In this document: positions 47,914 through 57,522 of the stretch, one piece after another
How the letters are laid out: every line of letters begins with the position of its first letter
Numbering within the stretch: position 1 is the stretch's first letter
The notes under the pieces: generated by a model
What the model saw: only the letters and a program-made list of their open reading frames with translations
Told to the model about the DNA's origin: nothing
The model's database searches: none
Origin: Streptomyces sp. BA2
GTDB lineage: Bacteria > Actinomycetota > Actinomycetes > Streptomycetales > Streptomycetaceae
Length of the DNA: 64,000 nucleotides
Direction of reading: 5' to 3'
Assembly (NCBI RefSeq): GCF_009769735.1
Contig: NZ_WSRO01000002.1
Location: 744,001-808,000, forward strand
Translations under genes and position numbers: made by a program

Positions 47914-48687
47914 CTACGGGGCGGCACGCTCCACCGGTCGCTGGGCCGCCACGGAGGCCTCACGCTCCCCCGAGGTCGGGGAGAGCGCGACGAACGCCGA
48001 GGTCAGGAAGAGATAGGACCCGAGGCCGACCGCGAGGGGGAAGATGAACTGCATGGTCGTCGCGCCGGGCAGTGCCGCACCCGACTCGGTGACCCGCACG
48101 CTCACGGCCAGCATTCCGGTGTAGTGCATGCTGCTCACCGCCCCGCCCATGACAAGTGACGCGACGGCGACCGCGAGCGGCGACTTGATGTTGAGCGCCG
48201 CCCACAGGGCCGCGGTCGCGGCGACGACGGCGATGACCACGGAGAGGCCGACCAGCACGGGGTCGTAGCGCACGTCGCCGTGCAGCCGCAGCGCGGCCAT
48301 GCCCAGGTAGTGCATGCTCGCGACGCCGAGCCCGGTGGTGAGCCCGCCGAGCGCGAGCGCACGCCCACGATCACGGCCGTAGCCGACGGCGAAGACACCG
48401 ACTCCGACGACGGCCATGGCGACGATGAGGCTCAGGATCGTCAGGGGCACGTTGTAGTGGATCTCGGTGCCGGTGACTCCGAAGCCGAGCATGGCCACGA
48501 AGTGCATCGTCCAGATGCCCGTGCCGATGGCGGAGGCCGCGGTGATGAGCCAGTTGCGGCGTGACGCGCCCGTGGCGCCGAGCGCACGGACGGTGCAGCG
48601 CAGCCCGAGAGCGGCGCCGATACAGGCCATCGCGTACGACAGCACGGGGGTCAGCCATCCGAAGGTGGCGTGGTCCAGGTGTCCCAT
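47914..48687 (-). CDS. MHYT-domain membrane protein
   Basis: 257 residues, seven hydrophobic stretches. MHF, MHYLGM and MHYTGM recur in helices 2, 4 and 6, the MHYT signature, thought to bind a metal and sense a gas. No output domain (GGDEF/EAL) is attached; a Pro/Ala-rich tail ends the protein. It is directly upstream of the conservon in the same direction and could share its signalling role. Confidence 0.88.
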   Translation of the reverse strand: MGHLDHATFGWLTPVLSYAMACIGAALGLRCTVRALGATGASRRNWLITAASAIGTGIWTMHFVAMLGFGVTGTEIHYNVPLTILSLIVAMAVVGVGVFAVGYGRDRGRALALGGLTTGLGVASMHYLGMAALRLHGDVRYDPVLVGLSVVIAVVAATAALWAALNIKSPLAVAVASLVMGGAVSSMHYTGMLAVSVRVTESGAALPGATTMQFIFPLAVGLGSYLFLTSAFVALSPTSGEREASVAAQRPVERAAP

Positions 48688-48838
48688 GGCTCCGGGACGC
48701 TAGTCCGGACAGGGGCGCACAACGGGGGCGCAGTTCGAAAGGTGTTGGAATATGACAGAGAGAGGGTCCTGAACGATCGCGTCACGCTCGAACGTGTGCC
48801 CCCAGCGCGCATGCGAGTCGTTGAGCAATCATGGCCAC

Positions 48839-49438
48839 ATGAGCGATGACCACACGCGTGTCCGTGACTTCTTCTCCGCCCGAGCGGCCGACTGGGACAC
48901 CCGGTTCCCCGATGACGGGCCCGCCTATCGGGCGGCCGCGTCCGAACTCGGCCTGCGCCCCGGCGACCGCGTCCTCGACGCCGGGTGTGGCACCGGACGT
49001 GCGCTGCCCGCGCTCAGGGAGGCCGTAGGGCCCTCCGGAGTCGTACTCGGGGTCGATCTGACTCCCGCCATGCTGGAGGCAGCCACACGGGCGGGCAGAC
49101 ACCGCGAAGGGCAGCTCCTGCTCGCGGACGTGACCCGGCTCCCGGTGCGCGACGCGGTACTCGACGCCGTGTTCGGCGCGGGGCTGATCTCCCATCTGCC
49201 CGATCCGGCGGAGAACCTGCGGGAGTTGAGGCGTGTCGTACGCCCCGGAGGGTCCCTCGCCCTTTTCCACCCCATCGGCCGGGCGGCGCTGGCCGCGCGA
49301 CAGGGCCGACAGATCACCCCGGACGATCTGCGGGCCGAGGCGAACCTTCGCCCGTTGCTCGCCGGTGCGGGCTGGCAACTGACGTCGTACGTCGACGAGG
49401 ACGCGCGGTTCCTCGCTCTGGCCGTACGAGAGGGCTAG
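48839..49438 (+). CDS. Class I SAM-dependent methyltransferase
   Basis: 199 residues. ATG at 48839 (MSDDHTRVRDFF). VLDAGCGTGRALPALR is motif I, VLGVDLTPAMLEAATR is the acidic loop, ADVTRLPVRDAVLDAVFGAG and LRELRRVVRPGGSLALFHP complete the fold. Substrate unknown. Confidence 0.88.
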   Translation: MSDDHTRVRDFFSARAADWDTRFPDDGPAYRAAASELGLRPGDRVLDAGCGTGRALPALREAVGPSGVVLGVDLTPAMLEAATRAGRHREGQLLLADVTRLPVRDAVLDAVFGAGLISHLPDPAENLRELRRVVRPGGSLALFHPIGRAALAARQGRQITPDDLRAEANLRPLLAGAGWQLTSYVDEDARFLALAVREG

Positions 49439-49475
49439 GCCCCCCGGGGCTGGCTGCACGCCCCCAGGGGGCTGA

Positions 49476-50231
49476 TCACTGGCGTCCGGCGACGGCGGAG
49501 GCGAACACCTCCGGGTTCTCGAACATGACGTTGTGCCCCGCCTTCGGCACGGTCACCACTCGTACCCCGGATGCCATCAGCTCGTCCGCACCCATGAGTT
49601 CCCCGCTCCGCGCTCCCTGCAAGAAGACCCGCTCCACGGGCAGCTCCATGAGCATCGCGCGCATCGTGGGCTGCGTACCTCTCACAAGTCCTGTCGCGCT
49701 GCGGTGCAAGGCGCGAGGGTCGGCGAGCCGCATGGTCGCCGCCCACAGGGGGCCGATCTTGTCGAGCACGCGCGCGTGGCCGTCGGCCACGAAGTCCTCC
49801 TCTTCGTAGGCCGCGATGCCGCTGCTGCCCGCCGTCACGGCCGGGTTGGGGTCGAGGTTGGCCTCGGTGAGGACCAGTCGTGACACCAGGTCGCTCCGGC
49901 GGTGCGCGAGCACGATGGCGACGGAGCCGCCCATGCTGTGCGCGACGATCTCCGCTCCGGTCACCTGGGCCTCGTCCAGCGCCGTGGCCAGAGCGTCGGC
50001 GTGTTCCTCCAGGGAGTAGCCGAAATCCGCCGGGCGGTCGCTGATGCCGTGGCCCGGCAGGTCGACGAAGAGCGACCGGCGTCCGCTCAGTTCGGGCCTG
50101 GCCGCGATGTGCGCGTGATAGACCGTCGACGCCGCGCCGAGCCCGTGCACGTACACCCGGGCCGGGTTCGATCCTTCGCTCTCCGTCCAGCGGACACAGC
50201 TGCCCTGCGCGTCGAACTGTGCCTGTCGCAT
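49476..50231 (-). CDS. Alpha/beta hydrolase
   Basis: 251 residues from MRQAQFDAQGS. HGLGAAS oxyanion loop, VDLPGHGISDRP, nucleophile elbow AHSMGGS (Ser nucleophile), and AGHNVMFENPE for the catalytic His. ATG at 50231, with a longer frame rejected. Diverges from the padR-type gene across a shared palindromic operator, so it is the likely target of that regulator. Confidence 0.88.
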   Translation of the reverse strand: MRQAQFDAQGSCVRWTESEGSNPARVYVHGLGAASTVYHAHIAARPELSGRRSLFVDLPGHGISDRPADFGYSLEEHADALATALDEAQVTGAEIVAHSMGGSVAIVLAHRRSDLVSRLVLTEANLDPNPAVTAGSSGIAAYEEEDFVADGHARVLDKIGPLWAATMRLADPRALHRSATGLVRGTQPTMRAMLMELPVERVFLQGARSGELMGADELMASGVRVVTVPKAGHNVMFENPEVFASAVAGRQ

Positions 50232-50270
50232 CGCCACTCCCTCACTCGCCTGCCCTGGCTCCTGAAGGAG

Positions 50271-50292
50271 AATACATCGGCACCGATGTATT
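50271..50292. promoter_or_regulatory. Perfect 22-bp palindrome, PadR-type operator
   Basis: AATACATCGG (50271-50280), CA, CCGATGTATT (50283-50292). It contains the ATACAT/ATGTAT arms typical of PadR operators and lies between the divergent hydrolase and PadR genes. Confidence 0.8.
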
Positions 50293-50333
50293 ACGAGTGG
50301 GAGGTACCCCGCTGGTGCGGCAGAATGCACGGC

Positions 50334-50855
50334 ATGCTCGAACTGGCCATCCTCGGATTCCTCTACGACGCACCCCTGCACGGTTATGAGCTGCGCAAGC
50401 GCATCACCGCCCTGACCGGGCACGTACGACCGGTCGCGGAGAGCACGCTGTACCCCGCCATCAAACGGCTGGAGAAGGCCGGCCTGCTGGCCCGCCAGAC
50501 GCAGCCCGGCTCCGTGGCGGCCCCGCGCCATGTCCTGAACCTCACCGCGGAGGGCCGGAGCGAGCTGCGCCGCAGGCTCACGGAGCCTCAGCAGGCCGAC
50601 ATCACCGATGAGAACCGCTGGTTCACGGTCCTCGCATTCCTTCGCCACGTCGACGACAAGGCAGCCCAGGCCGGCGTTCTCGAGCGCCGCCTGGCGTTCC
50701 TCGAGGAGCCTGCCAGCTTCTTCTACGACGGTGAACGGCCGCTGGGCGCCGAGGACCTGGACGACCCGTTCCGACGTGGCATCCTCACCATCGCCCGCGC
50801 GACGAGCCGCGCGGAACTCGCCTGGCTGCGGACGACGTTGGATTCACTGCGCTGA
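50334..50855 (+). CDS. PadR-family transcriptional regulator
   Basis: 173 residues. LAILGFLYDAPLHGYELRKR, STLYPAIKRLEKAGLLARQ and VLNLTAEGRSELRRRL are the PadR winged helix; the C-terminal helix pair (VLERRLAFLEEPAS) is the dimerisation part. Probably represses itself and the hydrolase through the 22-bp palindrome. An ATG three codons upstream is an alternative. Confidence 0.9.
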   Translation: MLELAILGFLYDAPLHGYELRKRITALTGHVRPVAESTLYPAIKRLEKAGLLARQTQPGSVAAPRHVLNLTAEGRSELRRRLTEPQQADITDENRWFTVLAFLRHVDDKAAQAGVLERRLAFLEEPASFFYDGERPLGAEDLDDPFRRGILTIARATSRAELAWLRTTLDSLR

Positions 50856-50898
50856 AGTTGAGTTCATTGCGCTGAAGTTGAGCTCACTCCGCTGAGGT
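50844..50898. repeat. 20-bp tandem repeat at a convergent gene end
   Basis: TCACTGCGCTGAAGTTGAGT (50844-50863) is followed by a near copy (50864-50883) and a partial third (50884-50898). It spans the stop of the PadR gene and the stop of the DUF2236 gene. Confidence 0.6.
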
Positions 50899-51855
50899 GG
50901 CCGCCGACTCGTCCGTGTGCGCCACCGGGCAGCCCCGGACGCCGGGCACCGGGAACGTGCCGAGCTCGCCGACCCGGTACCCCTTCGGGTAGCTCTTGAT
51001 CTCCCAGTTCTGCCGGGCGTAGTGCGGTGCGTTACGGGGCGGCATCAGGCGCACGGCACGGCCGCGCAACCGCACCGCGCGCCTGACCAGCGTGCGGGCG
51101 GCGGAGCTGGGCGGTTCGTAGCGGAAGGCGCGCAGAAGGGGCTCGTCGAGCAGCGCGAGGGTCGAGGCACGCAACACGGGCGCCAGAGGACGCGGGTACC
51201 AGGAGGCCATGAGGTCGAGGGTCGCGTCGGAGACCTTGCGCGCGCCCTCGTCCCACGCGAAGTGGGCCTCTTCGTAGGCATCGAGACACTCCTCGAAGGC
51301 TTCGTAGGAGTCCGGTACGTCCTGGATCCCCATATGCCGCCCCAGGGTGCGGTAATAGACAGCCGCCGCAGTCGTCTCGTGGCGTGACAGCTTGCGCCAT
51401 CCGTAGGCGTCGATCCAGCGCTTGGGCATCACCACGAACGTGCACAGCACGTAGCGCATGTCTTCATTGCTGATGTCGTAGCTGCGATGCATCTGATTGA
51501 TACGACGGATCGCGGTGCGTCCTTCGTCCGTACCGAAGCCGTGCTCCACGACGGTGTCCAGGAGCAGGGCCGTGTCGTCGTACCGCTTCTGCGTACGGTC
51601 CGTCAGTTCCGCGGTCTCGGCGAGGAGCCGACCGATGCTGGGCACGGCGTAGGTGCGGTAGAGCGCAAGCTCGAGAGCGCGGGTGTAATCCCAGGGGAAC
51701 TCGTACGTCGCGGTGAGCCGGTAGATCGTCAGGGCGTCCTTCTCCGGGTCGAGACGCCGAATCTCCTTGAGCCGGTCATAACGCTTCACCGCACCGTCCC
51801 CCTTCTGTCGCCGGAGCTCCAACTCTACGTTGGGGTACAACAGATGAGTGATCAT
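50884..51855 (-). CDS. DUF2236 (oxygenase MpaB-like) protein
   Basis: 323 residues from ATG at 51855 (MITHLLYPN). YEFPWDYTRALELALYRTYA, RINQMHRSYDISNEDMRYVL and FVVMPKRWIDAYGWRKLS fit DUF2236, which includes fungal MpaB and latex-clearing relatives with haem. Here it is likely a haem oxygenase with unknown substrate. Confidence 0.8.
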   Translation of the reverse strand: MITHLLYPNVELELRRQKGDGAVKRYDRLKEIRRLDPEKDALTIYRLTATYEFPWDYTRALELALYRTYAVPSIGRLLAETAELTDRTQKRYDDTALLLDTVVEHGFGTDEGRTAIRRINQMHRSYDISNEDMRYVLCTFVVMPKRWIDAYGWRKLSRHETTAAAVYYRTLGRHMGIQDVPDSYEAFEECLDAYEEAHFAWDEGARKVSDATLDLMASWYPRPLAPVLRASTLALLDEPLLRAFRYEPPSSAARTLVRRAVRLRGRAVRLMPPRNAPHYARQNWEIKSYPKGYRVGELGTFPVPGVRGCPVAHTDESAATSAE

Positions 51856-51889
51856 CAGCGGCAACCACAACCGGGGGAAGGTGGCCCAC

Positions 51890-52171
51890 ATGTTCGACAA
51901 GCTCCGCAAGCTGTGGCGCTCGGACGAAGCTGTTCGCGTCAAGAAGGAGGAGCGCCCGCACAATCTCTTCGAGGCGGCTGCCGTCTACGTGGCGGCGTGC
52001 GCCGAGGACGACCAGGACCGCCAGGACGAAGCGACGGGCTGGGTGTCGCCGGAGGCTCTGTCCTTCGGTGTGAGCGAACTCGCCTGCCGAGCGCTCATCG
52101 CCCTGGCCCGGGAACGCGACGAGTCTCCGACGGACGTGGCGCGTACGCTCCTCGGCCTGCCTGCCGCCTGA
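51890..52171 (+). CDS. 93-residue hypothetical protein
   Basis: ATG at 51890 with GGGGGAAGG upstream. KLRKLWRSDEAVRVKKEE then NLFEAAAVYVAACAEDDQD; a helical protein common in Streptomyces chromosomes. No motif recognised. Confidence 0.65.
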   Translation: MFDKLRKLWRSDEAVRVKKEERPHNLFEAAAVYVAACAEDDQDRQDEATGWVSPEALSFGVSELACRALIALARERDESPTDVARTLLGLPAA

Positions 52172-52514
52172 CGTCCGTGTGCGTGGGATCGGGGCAGGCC
52201 AGTGCCTCGTGGAGGGGGTTGCCTGTCTCGGCCGCGTGCGCGAGGCGTTCTCGGACCTCGCGCGGGGTGCCTGGGCGGTATCCGGGGCCGCCGCAGCAGC
52301 CCTGCCGGAAACGGAGCCCGGAGAGCAGGACCGCGCTCAAGGCGCGCCAGGCAGCCGTATCACGGCGCTTGGGCACGGCGAGCGCGGAGCCCGCGTTGAG
52401 CAACTGACCTCCGCACCGAGGGCAGATGTCGGCACGCACGCGGCCGTAGTCGGCCGACTTCTTGAAAGAAGCGCGGCACGGCAGACAGACGAAGTGCGAA
52501 CTGGCTCTGGGCAT
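52095..52514 (-). CDS. Zinc-ribbon hypothetical protein
   Basis: 139 residues. FVCLPCRASFKKSADYG and ICPRCGGQLLNAGSA carry two CxxC pairs, a zinc ribbon. AAWRALSAVLLSGLRF and PGYRPGTPREVRERLA follow. Similar Streptomyces proteins are often labelled DXP synthase in databases, which the sequence does not support. Its 3' end overlaps the convergent gene at 51890. Confidence 0.65.
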   Translation of the reverse strand: MPRASSHFVCLPCRASFKKSADYGRVRADICPRCGGQLLNAGSALAVPKRRDTAAWRALSAVLLSGLRFRQGCCGGPGYRPGTPREVRERLAHAAETGNPLHEALACPDPTHTDVRRQAGRGAYAPRPSETRRVPGPGR

Positions 52515-52659
52515 GACACCCAGCGTAGGCGTCCGGAACGTGGGCGTACGAGCGAGTTTCCCGGTGCGTACGAGCGCTCTTCCTGATCACGCACCCCTCG
52601 ACGATCAAGCTGACCTGTGGTTAGGGTGCGCCGACGGATGAAGCGATGGGGAGGCTGGC

Positions 52660-53553
52660 ATGGCCGGAACGGACGACGCTGTCGCCGCCGAGGACGACGC
52701 GCTGTACGTGCTGACCGCGGTGCTGCTGACACCCGCGAAGTTCCCGAGTGTCCTCGGCGACGACTATCCGGAGGCGTGCGCGGCCCTGGGGCTCGCCCCG
52801 CTCGCCGCCGGTTACGGTCTGGTGCTCGGTCAGGACGGTGCGGGCGCCCGCTGGACCGTCGTGGTCGACGACGTGTCCCTCGTGGCCGTCGCCATCGCCT
52901 CCTGGGACTGCGGCATGGAGTACGACCTGTCGCTCGACGAACGTACGGTGGTCGCCGCGCTGCCAGGCTGGCCGCTCGCGGTCGCCGTCGCCGCGCCCAA
53001 TGTGCCCGCTCCCCACGACCCCGAGCCCGAGGAAGCGGACCAGAAGCCGCTCTCACCTCCACAGTCCGACACATGGGGCCCCGCTCAACGTCGGCTCGGC
53101 GCCGACGAGATCGCGCTCCAGTGGGCGGCGTGGCGCGAGCAGATCGACGACGCGGACTTCTTGACCGACAGTGCCGAGGAGGACCCGGCGCAGGAGGGCG
53201 AGACCACCGGCCAGGAGAGCGGCGAGCCTTCCAAGGCCGATGCGGACGCCCCCACTGACGCCGACGCTGATGCCGATCAGGCTCCGCTCACCGGCGTACG
53301 TCGCGTGCTGGCAGAAGCACGGGCCTACGTGAGCACTCCGCCGCCCCTGGGCCGCGTGCGGTCGTCGTTCGCCTCCGGAGAGGCGCGCACCCTGCGTGCC
53401 GACGGTCCTGGCTGGTCCATGGTCGCCAGGACCGACGACATCGCGTTCGTGCTGCTCGACGAAGAGCCGGGAGAGGTGCTGCCGGTGGGCCGCGGGCCCG
53501 AACTGCCCTGGCTCCTCGACGCGCTCGACAAGATGGCCGTACGCCCGGCCTGA
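52660..53553 (+). CDS. 297-residue Streptomyces hypothetical protein
   Basis: Acidic, with an Asp/Glu/Ala-rich linker (TDSAEEDPAQEGETTGQES, then DADAPTDADADAD). The N-terminal 110 residues (ALYVLTAVLLTPAKFPSVL) and the C-terminal 80 are beta/alpha. No motif recognised; it looks like a regulator or chaperone-like protein. Confidence 0.7.
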   Translation: MAGTDDAVAAEDDALYVLTAVLLTPAKFPSVLGDDYPEACAALGLAPLAAGYGLVLGQDGAGARWTVVVDDVSLVAVAIASWDCGMEYDLSLDERTVVAALPGWPLAVAVAAPNVPAPHDPEPEEADQKPLSPPQSDTWGPAQRRLGADEIALQWAAWREQIDDADFLTDSAEEDPAQEGETTGQESGEPSKADADAPTDADADADQAPLTGVRRVLAEARAYVSTPPPLGRVRSSFASGEARTLRADGPGWSMVARTDDIAFVLLDEEPGEVLPVGRGPELPWLLDALDKMAVRPA

Positions 53554-53588
53554 TCCCCCTCCCCCCTGCCCCCTGGTCCCGTGTCTCG

Positions 53589-56500
53589 TCAGGGCTTCTG
53601 CTCGGGGTCGAGGAGAAACGCGGCCATCGCCGTGTCGTGGTCCGCGTGATCGCGCAAAGCCACCAGTTCAGCGCGCCAGGCCTCGTCCCACGACGTCGCC
53701 CGGCCACCGACGCGCACCAGCGCGAGCGCCATCGCTCCGGCCACTGGAGTACCTCGTTCACGCAGCAGGCGGGCCGCGGCGCGCAGGGCCGCACGCGCGC
53801 GTGGCGTCGGCGTATCGAGGTGGAATCCGCTCCCCAGGGGCAGCCTTTCGGGGCGTTCCTCGACCAGATCAAGCAGCCGCTGCCAGCGCGCTGCGTGATG
53901 TTCGCCGTGGCGCAGGGCGGCCAGCGAGGTGTCCCATGTCAGGGCCGCAGCATCGGCATACAGGCCCACGGCGTGCAGCGACAGGGCCAGGGCGTCGGCG
54001 ATGAGGAGCGTCTGGGCAGAGCCTCGCCGGACGCGTACGGCCTCGGCGATGCCCGAGAGGCGCCGGAGCGCGTCAGCGCGCACCTGCGGATCCTGGGTGA
54101 CGGCCAGTTCCTGAAGCCGCCGGATGACGCCCTTCAGGATGGGCCCTCCTACCGGCCCCAGGGGGAACCAAGCCAACTGCTGTGCGGCCGCGTCCCACTC
54201 CCGTCGAGGCCGCCCCGGGTCCGTGGCGACGTCGGCAACGGCCCGCATGGCGTCGGCCGATTCCGGTGTGAACCAGGCGGGCAGGGCGCGGCACGCCGCG
54301 ACTACGGTCTCCTGGTCACCGTCCCTCACCAGGCGGGCCAGAAAGTCCGCGTAAGCCTCCCCCGCGGATTCACTCACGGGCCCCACGCGCGCGTGAACCA
54401 CCGCTTCCCGTACGGCGGGTTCGTCCGCCGCACGGGCCAGGCGGTCGGCTACGGCGGGGTGGTCGATCGAGGAGATGAGATGGCGCGCCACGACGGCGCG
54501 TACGTCACGGTGTTGCCGCGGTGCGTCCCAGGCAGCCACCAGAGCGTCGAACGCCGCGTCCCCGGTGAGCGCGCCGAGGGCTCGGACGGCTTCCTTTCGG
54601 GAGCCGACGGGGGCATCCGCCGCACAGGCCACGGGGGCGAGCAGGGCGACCGCCTCCGCGTCCGGCACCGCCTCCAGGAGTCGACGGACAGACGCCATGG
54701 CGGCCCGCCCCCGGACGCCGCCCGTCGCGGCGTGCCGTAGCAGGATGTCCAGCAGTGGCTCCGTGACGGGCGGTGCGCCGTCGTGAGCCGCACTGAGGAC
54801 GTCCCCCAGCGCGCCAAGTGCTGCCGCGGCGACAGGCTGTGGCGCCGACTCCACGAGTGTGGTGAGCAGCGCCGGGTCGTGCACCTGCGTTGCAGCGTCG
54901 GCACGGGTGCGCAGGGGAGCCAGTTCGTCGGCGGCCACGCGCGCGTGGTGTTCATCCCACGCGCGGCGTTGTTCGGGCAGCCAGCGACCGGTGACACCAG
55001 GGTGCAGCCCCGGGGCCCAAGAAGCGGCTCGGGGGCGTAGCCGGCCTGTGAGCCCTTCCCGGGCTGCGAGCAGCACGGAGTCCAGCAGGTCGGTGCGACG
55101 GGTGACGACGGTGCGCAGGATGGTCGGCACGGCTGCGAATGAGGCGTCGCAACCGACCAGTTCGGCGCTGCGTCGCTCCCGTAGCTCCGCCGGTTCCGCC
55201 CAGGCTGCTGCCGCGCGGGCGGCGAGGTCCGGGTCGTCGGACTCCAACGCCGTGGCACGCATCAGTGCGTCGAGTTCCGGCAGCGCGGTGAGGTGCGGAG
55301 CAAGGAGTTCCGCTAGGGCGGTGCGGAGATCGGGGCGCGGCGGTGTGCCCGGCAAGGTGGCGGACCAGACGGCACGCGCGGCTTCCTCACCGATGCGCAG
55401 CGGCGCGCCCGTCTTGCGGGAGCGCGGGTCGGAGACGACGTGGCAGAGCAGTTCCGTCGCGTAGGCCGCACGGTTGAGCCTGCCGGTCGCCGCGGCGCTC
55501 TCGGCGGCGCGGCGGAGCAGTTGGTCCGCCGCGGCCAGGGTGTGGGAGGTCGAGTCGCGGGACTGGACGGTGGTCAGCGCCGCGTCACGCAGGACCCGGT
55601 CGGGCAGCGCCGCGAGCAGACGCGGGGGCGCCCCCGCGAGCTGCTGGAGGGCGGCCCTGCGTACTTCCTCCTGGTCGTGCCAGGCCCGCTCGCAGTCCCC
55701 CGCGATCCGCGCGAACTCGTCCGGGTCGCCTTCGAGTTCCGCGCACGCGAGCAGCGCGGGCCAGGCCATCAGGCGCTGGTGGATGCGGTGCTGCCCGGCC
55801 ATGTCGCGCAGCACCGGTTCTCCCAGGGCGAGCGGGAGCGCGACGGCCAGTCGGCTCGATGTCCACTCCTGACGGGACCAGCGCTCCACCCAGGGCATGA
55901 CGAGTGCGGCCCTGTCGGCCGGCTCCAGAGCCGTGAGGGTCGCCACGGGCAGGCTCCGCACCGAGCGGCGACGGGCGGTGCGTTCCTCGACCAGACGGCG
56001 GCGTTCCGGCGCGGGCAGCAGCACCAGCAGGCTGTCGGGCTCGATGTCGTGGCGTCCCGGCCCGCGGTGCCGTGGCTGCGTCACGGGGCAGCGACGGGCG
56101 AGGTCCACCAAGTCCGCGGGTGGAAGGGTGTGCAGGGCTCGCAGCGTGGCGGGCGGCAACGCCCCGGCTGAGATCCGCAATTCGCGGGATGAGCCGTCCT
56201 GGTCCGGTGGGGCCGCGCGCAGGATCTCGAGGACTTCGGCCGGACGACGCAGCAGCGTACGGGCGGCTCGCGAGGTCAGGAGGTGCGGGGCCCGTGCCAG
56301 AAGCAGCAGTCCGGCTTCCGGGTCGCGTTCCGCTGCCGCGCTGGCGACCGCGCGGTTGCGGCCCGTGAAGCGATGGCGGTCGTGGTTGGCGCGGCTCTCG
56401 CCGCGGGTGACGAGCAGTTGGGCCACGGCGAGCGGCGCGGTGCGGGTCAGCGCGCTCAGTACGCCCGGAGGCGGATCGAGTCGGGGCAGCCACGCGACGG

Positions 56501-57002
56501 CCGTCTCGGCGGGGCAGGCGGGCAGGAGGCGGGCGGCGTCCCGGGCGCCGAACCGTTCGTGGATCTCGGGCAGCAGGCGTGCGGCGAGCGTGCGTCGGCG
56601 GCTGAGGCGCAGGACGCGGTACGTCTCGTGCCGTACCGCCCGGATGTCGCTCAACGCGAGCTGTTCCAGGGCCGCTTCCGGAACGGGAAGCCGGATGGCG
56701 GCCGAGAGGGCGCGGCGGCGCAGGTGGGGATCGGTCAGGGCTTCGGCGATGGTGGTGAGGTCGCGCCGGGCAACGGCGAGGAAGAGGCCGGTGTGCCGTT
56801 CGTCAGGTGTGCCGGCGGCGAGAGCCGCGCGGAGTGTGCCGTACGCGTCCTCGGTGAGCGCGCGGGCGTAGCGGGCGAGGGCGCTCATGCGGGCCGGGAA
56901 GGGCAGCGGGTCGAAGTGGGCCTTCAGCCAGGCCGATGTCAGCGGCGCGGGAAGGGGCTGAGGCTGGGGGGACGGCGTCTGCGACGCCTCGTATGCGGCC
57001 AT
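53589..57002 (-). CDS. HEAT-repeat-like protein
   Basis: 1137 residues made of repeated Ala/Leu-rich helix pairs, e.g. DPHLRRRALSAAIRLPVPEA, AALGALGDVLSAAHDG, VGSRKEAVRALGALTGDAAF, the pattern of HEAT/armadillo solenoids. No catalytic motif. Such proteins act as scaffolds. ATG at 57002 assumed. Confidence 0.8.
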   Translation of the reverse strand: MAAYEASQTPSPQPQPLPAPLTSAWLKAHFDPLPFPARMSALARYARALTEDAYGTLRAALAAGTPDERHTGLFLAVARRDLTTIAEALTDPHLRRRALSAAIRLPVPEAALEQLALSDIRAVRHETYRVLRLSRRRTLAARLLPEIHERFGARDAARLLPACPAETAVAWLPRLDPPPGVLSALTRTAPLAVAQLLVTRGESRANHDRHRFTGRNRAVASAAAERDPEAGLLLLARAPHLLTSRAARTLLRRPAEVLEILRAAPPDQDGSSRELRISAGALPPATLRALHTLPPADLVDLARRCPVTQPRHRGPGRHDIEPDSLLVLLPAPERRRLVEERTARRRSVRSLPVATLTALEPADRAALVMPWVERWSRQEWTSSRLAVALPLALGEPVLRDMAGQHRIHQRLMAWPALLACAELEGDPDEFARIAGDCERAWHDQEEVRRAALQQLAGAPPRLLAALPDRVLRDAALTTVQSRDSTSHTLAAADQLLRRAAESAAATGRLNRAAYATELLCHVVSDPRSRKTGAPLRIGEEAARAVWSATLPGTPPRPDLRTALAELLAPHLTALPELDALMRATALESDDPDLAARAAAAWAEPAELRERRSAELVGCDASFAAVPTILRTVVTRRTDLLDSVLLAAREGLTGRLRPRAASWAPGLHPGVTGRWLPEQRRAWDEHHARVAADELAPLRTRADAATQVHDPALLTTLVESAPQPVAAAALGALGDVLSAAHDGAPPVTEPLLDILLRHAATGGVRGRAAMASVRRLLEAVPDAEAVALLAPVACAADAPVGSRKEAVRALGALTGDAAFDALVAAWDAPRQHRDVRAVVARHLISSIDHPAVADRLARAADEPAVREAVVHARVGPVSESAGEAYADFLARLVRDGDQETVVAACRALPAWFTPESADAMRAVADVATDPGRPRREWDAAAQQLAWFPLGPVGGPILKGVIRRLQELAVTQDPQVRADALRRLSGIAEAVRVRRGSAQTLLIADALALSLHAVGLYADAAALTWDTSLAALRHGEHHAARWQRLLDLVEERPERLPLGSGFHLDTPTPRARAALRAAARLLRERGTPVAGAMALALVRVGGRATSWDEAWRAELVALRDHADHDTAMAAFLLDPEQKP

Positions 57003-57195
57003 CAGCGATCACCGTGGGATCGCTGGGCCTCCTTTCGGGAAGTCATGTGGGACATGGTCACCGCCGGTCTGCTGTGGCGCAATGGGTTTTCCGCTCGCGG
57101 CGCCGCCCAGAGGCGGGACCGCGAGCGGAGAAGCCGTCAGGGCCTGGGCGCCGAGCGTCCGCACATCCCTGTGGTGCCCGCTGCGAGGTGCCGGG

Positions 57196-57378
57196 TCAGT
57201 GGCCGATCTCCTTGCGCGAGACGCGGCGCAGCCTGCGCCGCTGTCCGGGGTCGAGGGTCAGATAGGCCGCGGCCGGGACCCCGAGCACGATCAGGAGGGC
57301 GGCCCACCAGGGCAGCCAGATCAACAGGATGATGCCGGCCGCCACACCTCCTGCGGCGATCTTCGCGTTCTTCGACAT
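57196..57378 (-). CDS. 60-residue membrane protein
   Basis: MSKNAKIAAGG leads to GIILLIWLPWWAALLIVLGV, then AYLTLDPGQRRRLRRVSRK, a single or hairpin span with a basic cytosolic end. Short gaps either side hold no clear gene (57003-57195 has a 10-bp hairpin CCGCTCGCGG/CCGCGAGCGG at 57091-57128). Confidence 0.65.
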   Translation of the reverse strand: MSKNAKIAAGGVAAGIILLIWLPWWAALLIVLGVPAAAYLTLDPGQRRRLRRVSRKEIGH

Positions 57379-57522
57379 GTGCGTCGCCTCCTTCGCGGCT
57401 GCTGCCGCTCTCTGTCTTGAGAAACGGGCTCGGGCCGCCCACGGTTCCAGACTGCTCCCCTGATAGACCCCTGAGGAGCGACCCTGACGTAACCCTGAGG
57501 CCCGCCGCGTGTCCAGGCGCCG

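Noticed and set aside
52095..52514. 1-deoxyxylulose-5-phosphate synthase
   Set aside because: A label I recall for similar Streptomyces proteins; the 139-residue zinc-ribbon sequence has nothing of the thiamine-dependent enzyme.
57091..57128. Intrinsic terminator from the CCGCTCGCGG/CCGCGAGCGG hairpin
   Set aside because: The stem is good but no T-rich tail follows in either direction, so I only mention it.
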